A stretch of 64,000 bases of DNA from Acinetobacter brisouisimilis. GTDB lineage: Bacteria > Pseudomonadota > Gammaproteobacteria > Pseudomonadales > Moraxellaceae. The DNA lies in assembly GCF_000368265.1 (NCBI RefSeq), contig NZ_KB851219.1, forward strand, positions 139,920 through 203,919, written 5' to 3'. Positions 56,639 to 64,000 of the stretch are shown in pieces (position 1 is the stretch's first letter; each line of letters begins with the position of its first letter). The notes beneath the pieces are model-generated. The model ran no database searches, was not told the origin of the DNA, and was given only the letters and a program-made list of their open reading frames with translations. Made by a program: the position numbers and the translations under genes.

Positions 56639-59074
56639 ATGTCTGATTCACATACTCAGCCACACCCCATATTTAAGATATGGTGTGCGATCTTAGGATT
56701 GGCATTACTGGCTACAGGTTTATTTTATGTGATTGGTGGGGGTAAGCTCATCAGTCTCGGTGGTTCTTGGTACTTCTTGCTTGCAGGGATTTTTATGACC
56801 CTTGCGGCTATTCTCATGTTGAGAAGAAAAGCACTCAGTGGCTTTATTTATGCTGCTGTATTTATTGTAACGCTGATTTGGTCATTGTTCGACAAAGGCT
56901 GGGATTTCTGGGGCTTGTTCTCTAGCCTCATGTTTCCATCTGGACTATTTGTAGCCATCATGTTGACGCTGCCAAGCTTACGCTGTTATGAGCAAAAAGC
57001 GCGGTGTGCTACACCAGCATATGGTTCAGGTTTAGTGGTACTTGTGGGGATGTTGGTGGCATTTTATCAAATGTTCCAGCCACACCCAACCGTTGCAGCA
57101 TCAGGTCAGGCATTGCCTTTAGTTCCTGTAGATGCAACAAAACAGCAAAAAAACTGGGATCACTATGGTAATGATGCGGGTGGTAGCCGTTTTGCTGCAT
57201 TAGACCAAATTAACCGTAATAACGTCAAAGACCTGAAAGTGGCTTGGACTTATCAGACAGGGGATAAAACTACAGGTATAGGTAATGGTGCTGAAGATCA
57301 GGAAACACCATTACAAGTTGGCAATAAAGTGTTCTTGTGTACCCCGCATAACAACGTGATTGCGGTTGATGCCGATACAGGTAAGCAATTGTGGAAAGCG
57401 GAAGTCAATTCACATGCTGATGCTTGGGAGCGCTGTCGTGGCGTTGCTTATTTTGATTCAACGCAAACCATTGAACAACCAAAATTTGCAGGTGCAACAC
57501 CTGTAACCACAGTTGCAAACAATACAGCTTGTCCACGTCGTGTTTATACCAATACACCAGATGGGCGTTTAATTGCGATCAATGCTGACAATGGTCAACG
57601 CTGTGAAGATTTTGGTGATCATGGTACGGTAAATCTGCTTGAAGGCATGGGAGATGGTACGAAAGCACCACGTTTTGAGGTCACTTCCGCTCCGACACTG
57701 GCAGGTACAACACTGGTTGTGGGTAGCCGTATTGCCGATAACGTTGCTGCAGACATGCCAGGGGGCGTAATCCGTGGTTATGATGTGATCACGGGTAAAT
57801 TACGCTGGGCATTTGATCCACGTAACCCGAATCCAAACTATGTGTTAAAACCAGGCGAAACTTATAAACGTAGTTCAGCAAACTCTTGGGCGCCAATGTC
57901 TTATGACCCGAAAATGAATACTGTGTTCTTGCCAATGGGCAGTTCATCGGTAGATGTTTGGGGTGGTAACCGTAATGCACTAGATCACAAATACAATACT
58001 TCTGTGTTGGCGCTTGATGCGACAACAGGGAAAGAAAAATGGATTTACCAAACTGTACATAATGATCTTTGGGACTTTGACTTACCAATGCAACCAAGCT
58101 TGGTCGATTTCCCAATGAAAGATGGTACAACTAAACCTGCTGTCGTGATTGGTACTAAATCTGGTCAGTTCTTTGTTCTTGACCGTGTCACAGGTAAACC
58201 ACTGACTAAAGTCATTGAGCAACCTGTAAAAGTTGCAGACATTCCAGACGAGCAGTATTCAAAAACTCAACCGCGTTCAGTGGAAATGCCGCAAATTGGC
58301 AATCAGACTTTAAAAGAGTCTGACATGTGGGGTGCAACACCATTTGACCAGTTGATGTGTCGTATCAACTTTAAATCTATGCGTTACGATGGTCTGTTCA
58401 CTGCACCAGGGACTGATGTTTCACTCAGCTTCCCAGGCTCTTTGGGTGGTATGAACTGGGGTAGTATCTCATTTGATCCGACACATCGTTATATGTTCGT
58501 GAACGACATGCGTTTAGGTTTATGGATTCAGTTGATTAAACAAACACCTGAAGACATCAAAATTCAGGCGAGCGGTGGTGAGAAAGTCAACACAGGCATG
58601 GGTGCTGTACCAATGAAAGGTACGCCGTACAAAGTCAACAAAAACCGCTTCATGTCGGCTTTGGGTATTCCATGTCAAAAACCGCCATTTGGTACCATGA
58701 CTGCGATTGACATGAAAACTCGTCAAATTGCATGGCAAGTGCCATTGGGTACAGTTCAAGACACTGGACCTCTAGGCTTCAAAATGGGCTTGAAAGCACC
58801 GATTGGTATGCCAACCATTGGTGGTTCAATGGCAACTCAAGGTGGCTTGGTGTTCTTTGCTGCAACACAAGACTACTACTTGCGTGCCTTTGATTCATCA
58901 ACAGGGAAAGAGCTGTGGAAAGCCCGCTTACCTGTAGGTAGCCAAGGTACGCCAATCAGCTACATTTCACCAAAAACAGGAAAACAATATATCGTGATTT
59001 CTGCGGGCGGTGCGCGTCAATCACCAGATCATGGTGACTACGTGGTGGCTTATGCGTTGCCTGAGAAAAAATAA
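56639..59074 (+). CDS. quiA: PQQ-dependent quinate/shikimate dehydrogenase
   Basis: An 811-residue membrane-bound dehydrogenase that oxidises quinate and shikimate in the periplasm and feeds electrons to ubiquinone. The N-terminal 150 residues hold about five membrane helices, as in membrane glucose dehydrogenase (GCD-type). From about residue 160 an eight-bladed PQQ propeller follows, with repeated W motifs such as ADTGKQLWKAEV and FDSSTGKELWKARL. It needs PQQ and a divalent metal. It ends the qui part of the supraoperon. Confidence 0.96.
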   Translation: MSDSHTQPHPIFKIWCAILGLALLATGLFYVIGGGKLISLGGSWYFLLAGIFMTLAAILMLRRKALSGFIYAAVFIVTLIWSLFDKGWDFWGLFSSLMFPSGLFVAIMLTLPSLRCYEQKARCATPAYGSGLVVLVGMLVAFYQMFQPHPTVAASGQALPLVPVDATKQQKNWDHYGNDAGGSRFAALDQINRNNVKDLKVAWTYQTGDKTTGIGNGAEDQETPLQVGNKVFLCTPHNNVIAVDADTGKQLWKAEVNSHADAWERCRGVAYFDSTQTIEQPKFAGATPVTTVANNTACPRRVYTNTPDGRLIAINADNGQRCEDFGDHGTVNLLEGMGDGTKAPRFEVTSAPTLAGTTLVVGSRIADNVAADMPGGVIRGYDVITGKLRWAFDPRNPNPNYVLKPGETYKRSSANSWAPMSYDPKMNTVFLPMGSSSVDVWGGNRNALDHKYNTSVLALDATTGKEKWIYQTVHNDLWDFDLPMQPSLVDFPMKDGTTKPAVVIGTKSGQFFVLDRVTGKPLTKVIEQPVKVADIPDEQYSKTQPRSVEMPQIGNQTLKESDMWGATPFDQLMCRINFKSMRYDGLFTAPGTDVSLSFPGSLGGMNWGSISFDPTHRYMFVNDMRLGLWIQLIKQTPEDIKIQASGGEKVNTGMGAVPMKGTPYKVNKNRFMSALGIPCQKPPFGTMTAIDMKTRQIAWQVPLGTVQDTGPLGFKMGLKAPIGMPTIGGSMATQGGLVFFAATQDYYLRAFDSSTGKELWKARLPVGSQGTPISYISPKTGKQYIVISAGGARQSPDHGDYVVAYALPEKK

Positions 59075-59123
59075 GTGATGTGCTGTTGTCGAGCTGCATG
59101 TTGCTAGACAACAGATACTGAAC

Positions 59124-59158
59124 AAAAACGGGCTGATCATTTGGATTAGCCCGTTTTT
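59124..59158 (+). terminator. Intrinsic terminator after quiA
   Basis: An 11-bp perfect stem AAAAACGGGCT/AGCCCGTTTTT with a 13-nt loop, starting 50 bp beyond the quiA stop. It ends the pca-qui supraoperon. Confidence 0.92.
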
Positions 59159-59434
59159 ATGTATATAAAAAGCGAATTCGTACAGCCAAACGTATAAATC
59201 CTCATTTCAACAGAAAAGGTAAAACACAGGATTAAGCACGCGAGTGTAAGAAGAAAAGATGTGTTCGAAGCAGACTAGAATAAGTAAAGATCAGCGAAAA
59301 TCGCACACGTATCCCATAACAGATCATTTGGATGAAATAAAAAGGCGCCAGAAAAAGCATTTTTATTTGTAATGAAAGGCTTTATTAACATTAAACACTT
59401 TGGGTATGAGGTATCCCATACCCAAAATCAAGGC
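59159..59434. other. Gene-free region between quiA and the copper genes
   Basis: The remainder of a 360-bp gap, with no credible ORF. In A. baylyi the pob genes follow quiA at this point; here there is none. A 10-bp perfect inverted repeat, TTTGGGTATG/CATACCCAAA (59399-59426), just past the CopZ-like stop could stop minus-strand transcription, but it has no T-tract. Confidence 0.6.
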
Positions 59435-59632
59435 TTATGCTTTAAGAACAGGTGGAAAACCATCTTCTGTTAAAGCTTCAGTCAGTTGTTCAACACTGGC
59501 ACTGGTTTGGACTTCAACCAGTTTGCTTGCAACATCAATATTCACCTGTGCATTTGGATCAAGATCTTTAATGGTTGCTGTAACGCTACGTGCACAGCCG
59601 CCACAAGTCATATTGGCAATTTCAAATTTCAT
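59435..59632 (-). CDS. CopZ-like copper chaperone (heavy-metal-associated domain)
   Basis: A 65-residue single HMA domain. The metal-binding motif is MTCGGC (C10 and C13) in the standard ferredoxin-like fold. The start at 59632 gives the usual MKFEIANMTCGGCARSV and follows an AGG site; an in-frame extension to 59683 is not needed. It is divergent from copA and its promoter has a CueR-type 19-bp spacer. It should pass Cu(I) to CopA. Confidence 0.9.
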   Translation of the reverse strand: MKFEIANMTCGGCARSVTATIKDLDPNAQVNIDVASKLVEVQTSASVEQLTEALTEDGFPPVLKA

Positions 59633-59663
59633 GATTGCTGCCTGATTTAAAGAAGAGAATTGC

Positions 59664-59694
59664 ATTGTAAAGCTTACCCTCATGGTAAGGTCAA
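59664..59694 (-). promoter_or_regulatory. CueR-type promoter for the CopZ-like gene
   Basis: On the minus strand TTGACC (-35) and TACAAT (-10) are separated by exactly 19 bp, with a dyad CTTACC/GGTAAG between them. Long 19-20-bp spacers with a central dyad mark MerR-family activated promoters, which CueR untwists on binding Cu(I). Confidence 0.8.
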
Positions 59695-59728
59695 GTGGCT
59701 TTAAATCAGAATATTTTAAATCTGTATC

Positions 59729-59759
59729 TTGACCTTGCTCTTATGTCAAGGTTTAAGCT
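59729..59759 (+). promoter_or_regulatory. CueR-type promoter for copA-cueR
   Basis: TTGACC (59729-59734) and TAAGCT (59754-59759) are 19 bp apart, with the dyad ACCTTG/CAAGGT between them. The pattern TTGACCTT-N11-AAGGTTTAA closely matches the E. coli copA promoter. It is divergent from the CopZ-like promoter, so CueR should control both. Confidence 0.85.
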
Positions 59760-59825
59760 GAACAGTATAAATGATCATCAACAGAACTGTAGACGCACTG
59801 CTTGGTTGCAGTACAAGGAGGCAGT

Positions 59826-62303
59826 ATGAGCCAGTCACAACATCCTTATCATCAATCACTTGATATTGAGGGCATGACGTGTGCCTCGTGTGTTGGGCGG
59901 GTGGAGAAGGCATTAAAAAAAGTGGATGGTGTCGCAGAGGTTGCAGTCAATCTTGCTACCGAAAAAGCCGTGATCCATAGTGATAAGGCTGTGCCACGTG
60001 AAGATTTAGTGCATGCAGTCGAGCGGGCAGGCTATGAAGTTCGTACGCAGCCTGAGCAGCTATTTGAATTGAATATTCAGGGCATGACCTGCGCTTCGTG
60101 TGTCGGGCGCGTAGAAAAAGTCCTGAAAAAAGTTGAAGGCGTGAGTGATGCAACGGTCAACCTTGCTACCGAAAAAGCTGTGGTTCATGCACATTTAGCC
60201 GATGCCAATGCATTAATTGCAGCGGTACAAAAAGCAGGTTATGAGGCACAGTTACAGCCACAGCATGTAGCACAACCTGGCAATGAATTGAGCGAACGCC
60301 GTGAACAGGAAGCCAGTCAGTTAAAGCGCGACTTATTGATTTCAGCATGTTTAAGTTTGCCTGTGTTTATTCTGGAAATGGGTGGGCATTTGATTCCAGC
60401 GTTTCACCATTGGGTGATGCAGCACATTGGCATGCAAAACAGTTGGTGGCTACAATTTGTCTTGACCACGTTGGTACTGTTCTTTCCAGGGCGTCGTTTT
60501 TATCAAAAAGGCATTCCAGCCTTACTGCGTTTTGCCCCTGATATGAACTCACTGGTTGCGGTGGGAACACTGGCAGCCTATGGTTTTTCCTGCGTCGCCA
60601 CCTTTGCCCCAACGTGGCTACCTGAGAACAATGTAAATGTGTATTTTGAATCGGCTGCGGTGATTGTGACCCTGATTCTGCTTGGGCGTTATTTGGAAGC
60701 CAAAGCCAAAGGACGAACTTCACAGGCGATTCAGCACTTGCTCGGCTTACAGCCAAAAACTGCACGCATTATTGTCAATGGGCAAGTGCAAGAGGTCGAA
60801 ATTGCCCAAGTGCAACTCGGCATGCAATTACTCATTCAACCAGGGGAGAAAATCCCTGTCGATGCTACAGTGATTGAAGGGCAAAGTTTTGTCGATGAAT
60901 CCATGATCACGGGTGAGCCGATTCCTGTGGCGAAAAATCTAGGCATGACCGTGGTGGCAGGCACAATCAACCAGCAAGGTTCGCTGACCATTCAGGCCAC
61001 TGCCGTTGGTGCGAATACGGTTTTGTCACAAATTATTCGTTTGGTAGAGCAGGCGCAAGGTTCCAAGTTACCGATTCAGGCTTTGGTGGATCGAGTGACC
61101 ATGTGGTTTGTACCTGTAGTGATGGGTTTGGCACTCCTGACTTTTGTGGTGTGGTTTTTCTTCGGCCCTGAACCTGCGCTAAGCTTGAGCTTGGTCAATG
61201 CTGTAGCTGTGCTGATTATTGCCTGTCCATGTGCAATGGGATTGGCAACACCAACTTCGATCATGGTCAGTACAGGGCGTGGTGCAGAACTGGGAATATT
61301 ATTTAAACAAGGGCAAGCCTTGCAGCAATTGCAGGAAACCCAGATTATCGCTGTTGATAAAACAGGCACAGTGACCGAAGGTAAACCGACACTGACCGAT
61401 TTTGTGGCGCTTGATCCAAATCAAACTCAACACATATTACAGGTGGTCGCTTCAGTTGAAGCCAAATCAGAACATCCTATTGCAGTGGCAATTGTGCAAC
61501 ATGCGCAGCAACAAGGTTTAGCCCTGCTTCCTGTTGAGCAATTCCAAGCCTTGACGGGTTATGGTGTTGAAGCAACGGTCAATCAGCAGCAGATTCATTT
61601 GGGTGCAGCACGCTTAATGCAACAGTTAGGTTTAAGTGTCGAGGTCTTTTCCGAACAGGTACAGCAGTTGGCAGAACAGGGTAAAACCCCGATTTATGCA
61701 GCAATTGATCGAGAGTTAATGGCGATATTGGTGGTATCTGACCCAATTAAGCCAAGTAGTTACAGTGCGATTCAAAATTTGCACCAACTGGGTTTAAAAG
61801 TCGCCATGATCACAGGTGATCATCATGTGACGGCGCAGGCGATTGCCAAGCAGTTGGGTATCGATGAAGTGATTGCTGAAGTGTTGCCAGAAGGGAAAGT
61901 CAACGCCGTGCAGGCTTTGCAGCAGAAATATGGCAAATTGGCTTTTGTGGGTGATGGTATTAATGATGCCCCTGCGTTGGCAGCAGCCGATATCGGTATT
62001 GCCGTGGGAACAGGAACGGATGTCGCGATTGAATCTGCCGATGTGGTGTTGATGTCTGGCAACCTGCAAGGGGTGAGCAATGCAATTGCCTTGAGCCAAG
62101 CCACCATTCGCAATATTCGCCAAAACCTGTTTTGGGCATTTGTCTATAACGCAGCACTTATTCCTGTAGCAGCAGGGGCGTTGTATCCAGCTTATGGCAT
62201 TTTACTGTCACCCATGTTTGCAGCCTTTGCCATGGGCATGTCTTCAGTGTTTGTATTGGGGAATGCCTTGCGCTTGAAACGCTTTCGGGGAGTTTTTGCA
62301 TGA
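59826..62303 (+). CDS. copA: Copper-exporting P1B-type ATPase CopA
   Basis: An 825-residue Cu(I) pump. Two N-terminal metal-binding domains each carry [13 protein letters not shown] (the first with C19 and C22). Membrane helices follow, with the ion-binding CPC at 467-469 ([11 protein letters not shown]). Phosphorylated D511 is in DKTGT, then SEHPIA (HP motif) and [10 protein letters not shown]. The ATG at 59826 is preceded by AAGGAGG. It overlaps cueR by 4 bp. Confidence 0.97.
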   Translation: MSQSQHPYHQSLDIEGMTCASCVGRVEKALKKVDGVAEVAVNLATEKAVIHSDKAVPREDLVHAVERAGYEVRTQPEQLFELNIQGMTCASCVGRVEKVLKKVEGVSDATVNLATEKAVVHAHLADANALIAAVQKAGYEAQLQPQHVAQPGNELSERREQEASQLKRDLLISACLSLPVFILEMGGHLIPAFHHWVMQHIGMQNSWWLQFVLTTLVLFFPGRRFYQKGIPALLRFAPDMNSLVAVGTLAAYGFSCVATFAPTWLPENNVNVYFESAAVIVTLILLGRYLEAKAKGRTSQAIQHLLGLQPKTARIIVNGQVQEVEIAQVQLGMQLLIQPGEKIPVDATVIEGQSFVDESMITGEPIPVAKNLGMTVVAGTINQQGSLTIQATAVGANTVLSQIIRLVEQAQGSKLPIQALVDRVTMWFVPVVMGLALLTFVVWFFFGPEPALSLSLVNAVAVLIIACPCAMGLATPTSIMVSTGRGAELGILFKQGQALQQLQETQIIAVDKTGTVTEGKPTLTDFVALDPNQTQHILQVVASVEAKSEHPIAVAIVQHAQQQGLALLPVEQFQALTGYGVEATVNQQQIHLGAARLMQQLGLSVEVFSEQVQQLAEQGKTPIYAAIDRELMAILVVSDPIKPSSYSAIQNLHQLGLKVAMITGDHHVTAQAIAKQLGIDEVIAEVLPEGKVNAVQALQQKYGKLAFVGDGINDAPALAAADIGIAVGTGTDVAIESADVVLMSGNLQGVSNAIALSQATIRNIRQNLFWAFVYNAALIPVAAGALYPAYGILLSPMFAAFAMGMSSVFVLGNALRLKRFRGVFA

Positions 62304-62698
62304 ATATCGGGCAAGTTGCCAAACAGACAGGGCTGTCGAGTAAGATGATTCGTTACTACGAAGAAGTTGGGTTGCTGTCCAATATTCAGCGAACGAGTGC
62401 GGGTTATCGAGTTTATACCGCGCAAGATCTTCAAGCCTTGCGTTTTATTCGCCATGCCCGAACACTGGATTTTTCAGTGGAACAAATCAAGGAATTACTC
62501 AGTTTATGGCGCAACCAGTCGCGGCAGAGTGCAGAAGTCAAACAGTTGGCACTGGCACATATTCAGCAGTTACAGCAGCGTATAGCAGCATTGCAAAACA
62601 TGGTGGAAATTTTGCAGCATACCGCAGATTGCTGCGCGGGGAATGAAACCGCAGATTGTCCGATTCTTGAGCAGATTGAACATGGGAAAATGGATTGA
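62300..62698 (+). CDS. cueR: Copper-responsive MerR-family regulator CueR
   Basis: A 132-residue activator. The N-terminal winged helix reads [26 protein letters not shown], a dimerisation helix follows, and the metal loop has C112 and C120 (CAGNETADC), exactly the two-cysteine spacing of Cu(I)/Ag(I) sensors in CueR. It is the last gene of the copA unit, so it should autoactivate from the copA promoter. Confidence 0.95.
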   Translation: MNIGQVAKQTGLSSKMIRYYEEVGLLSNIQRTSAGYRVYTAQDLQALRFIRHARTLDFSVEQIKELLSLWRNQSRQSAEVKQLALAHIQQLQQRIAALQNMVEILQHTADCCAGNETADCPILEQIEHGKMD

Positions 62699-62742
62699 AT
62701 AGTTGGCTAAAAAATCAGCGCCAAAATGGTGCGATCTGTGTT

Positions 62743-62748
62743 TATAAT
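62743..62748 (+). promoter_or_regulatory. -10 element upstream of the aminotransferase gene
   Basis: A perfect TATAAT in TTTATAATGC, 29 bp upstream of the ATG. I find no good -35 at 16-18 bp, so the full promoter is uncertain. Confidence 0.4.
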
Positions 62749-62777
62749 GCTAAGGCAACCATCAGGATAGATAGTCT

Positions 62778-63977
62778 ATGTTTCAGCATGTTGAGCCTTA
62801 TGCAGGCGACCCGATTTTAACTTTAATGGAAAAATTCCAAAAAGATGAACGCAACAATAAAGTCAATTTAAGTATTGGTTTATATTACACCGAAGAAGGG
62901 ATTGTGCCGCAGTTAAATGCTGTGAAACAAGCTGCACTGCGCACCAATCAAGACGTGGATAAAGCCAAACTGTATTTGCCAATGTCAGGCTTGAAATCTT
63001 ACTGTGACATTACTCAAGAATTACTTTTGGGTGCAGACAGCCAAGCGCGTGCAGAACAACGTGCGGTGACCATTCAGACTTTGGGTGGTTCAGGTGCATT
63101 GAAAGTTGGTGCAGACTTCCTGCATAAATATTTCCCAAGCTCTAAAGTTTGGGTGAGCCGCCCAACATGGGAAAACCATATTGCGATTTTCCAAGGTTCA
63201 GGCTTTGAAGTCGCTGAGTACCCATACTTCGATGCCAATACCAACGGCGTGGCATTCGACGACATGCTGGCTTGCTTAAAACAAATTCCAGAGCAAGACG
63301 TTGTATTGTTGCACCCTTGCTGTCATAACCCGACAGGTGCAGATTTGACTCCTGCGCAATGGGATCAAGTGATTGCGGTATTACTGGAACGTAACCTGAT
63401 TCCATTCCTGGATATTGCTTACCAAGGCTTTGCAGAAGACCTCGATAAAGATGCCTATGCAATTCGTGCGCTAGACCGTGCAGGTGCAAAATTCTTACTC
63501 AGTAACTCATTCTCAAAAATCTTCTCGTTGTATGGCGAGCGTATTGGTGGGTTGACTGCGATTTGTGAATCGACTGAGTCGGCTGAACATGTCTTGGGTC
63601 AGTTCAAAGCGACTGTTCGTAAAATCTACTCAAGCCCACCAACGACAGGTGCGGTTTTAGTCGATACCGTTTTGCGTGATGATGCACTACGTCTGGACTG
63701 GCAAGAAGAGTTGCAAGAGATGTGTGACCGCATTACCAAAATGCGTACCATCTTGCGCGATGAGCTAACCCAACGTGTACCAGGTCGTGACTTTAGTTAC
63801 TTGGTGAAACAGCGTGGCATGTTCAGTTACACAGGCTTAACAGGCGAGCAAGCTGACATTTTACGTGACGAATTCGCGATTTATTTGCTTCGCAGTGGTC
63901 GTATCTGTGTGGCAGGTTTGAACCAGAAAAATGTGTATTACGTTGCTGAATCTATTGCAAAAGTTTTGACACGTTAA
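62778..63977 (+). CDS. tyrB: Aromatic amino acid aminotransferase (TyrB/AspC type)
   Basis: A 399-residue class-I PLP aminotransferase. Features are [19 protein letters not shown] at the N-terminus, [38 protein letters not shown] and PLP lysine K247 in [17 protein letters not shown]. The final arginine-carboxylate segment [10 protein letters not shown] is conserved. TyrB and AspC are hard to tell apart by eye; the FQHVEPYAG start favours the aromatic/aspartate group. The stop is close to the window end. Confidence 0.9.
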   Translation: MFQHVEPYAGDPILTLMEKFQKDERNNKVNLSIGLYYTEEGIVPQLNAVKQAALRTNQDVDKAKLYLPMSGLKSYCDITQELLLGADSQARAEQRAVTIQTLGGSGALKVGADFLHKYFPSSKVWVSRPTWENHIAIFQGSGFEVAEYPYFDANTNGVAFDDMLACLKQIPEQDVVLLHPCCHNPTGADLTPAQWDQVIAVLLERNLIPFLDIAYQGFAEDLDKDAYAIRALDRAGAKFLLSNSFSKIFSLYGERIGGLTAICESTESAEHVLGQFKATVRKIYSSPPTTGAVLVDTVLRDDALRLDWQEELQEMCDRITKMRTILRDELTQRVPGRDFSYLVKQRGMFSYTGLTGEQADILRDEFAIYLLRSGRICVAGLNQKNVYYVAESIAKVLTR

Positions 63978-64000
63978 TCGGTGTGAAAACCAAAAAAGAT

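Overview
The window looks like the chromosome of an Acinetobacter species that is not A. baylyi. The main reasons are the complete pcaU-pcaIJFBDKCHG-quiBCXA catabolic block in the order known from Acinetobacter, the smc-zipA-ligA and yceD-rpmF-fabD-fabG-acpP housekeeping neighbourhoods, AT-leaning codon use and glutamine-rich proteins. I saw no rRNA, tRNA, complete insertion sequence, prophage or CRISPR array. Nearly all of the sequence is ordinary, densely packed chromosomal coding DNA.

Layout. 0-8.4 kb: membrane and hypothetical genes (YcxB-like, YccS-like, a DUF1176 protein), a GST/LysR pair, dusC and a YpjD-type membrane protein. 8.5-14.6 kb: ffh, two tandem paralogous envelope proteins, coaX, birA (ligase domain only), a TauE/SafE permease and a GntR regulator. 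14.6-21.1 kb: smc, zipA and ligA. 21.3-27.6 kb: a bacterioferritin, an exported peroxiredoxin and the full de novo NAD route (nadC, a degenerate-Nudix NadQ-type regulator, nadA-nadB). 27.7-32.3 kb: bioH and bioAFCD for biotin. 32.7-36.6 kb: rluB, scpB, scpA, yciO and epmC. 36.7-39.7 kb: yceD, rpmF, fabD, fabG and acpP. 39.8-42.5 kb: a PuuB-like oxidase and an amino-acid/polyamine permease. 42.6-43.3 kb: an orphan IS630-type helix-turn-helix protein followed by a very AT-rich tandem array of 22-bp units. 43.4-59.1 kb: pcaU and the pca-qui supraoperon. 59.4-62.7 kb: divergent copper-resistance genes under CueR-type promoters. 62.8-64.0 kb: an aromatic amino-acid aminotransferase.

How the genes work together. 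The qui genes oxidise quinate and shikimate to protocatechuate with enzymes that carry a membrane anchor or signal peptides (QuiA, QuiB, QuiC), with QuiX as a porin. PcaK imports protocatechuate, and PcaHG, B, C, D, IJ and F take it through the beta-ketoadipate pathway to acetyl-CoA and succinyl-CoA. PcaU is divergent, and three copies of a 9-bp box lie between it and pcaI. CopA, CueR and a CopZ-like chaperone form a copper-export unit whose two divergent promoters both have the 19-bp spacer typical of MerR-family activators. Smc, ScpA and ScpB together give a complete Smc condensin.

The two observations I rate highest are non-coding. One is a 22-bp-period array, organised in part as 44-bp dimers, at 43037-43256 beside the orphan DNA-binding protein. 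The other is a three-copy imperfect palindrome TATACTC-N5-GAGCA (two upstream of nadA, one upstream of nadC) that probably is the operator of the Nudix-like regulator encoded between them.
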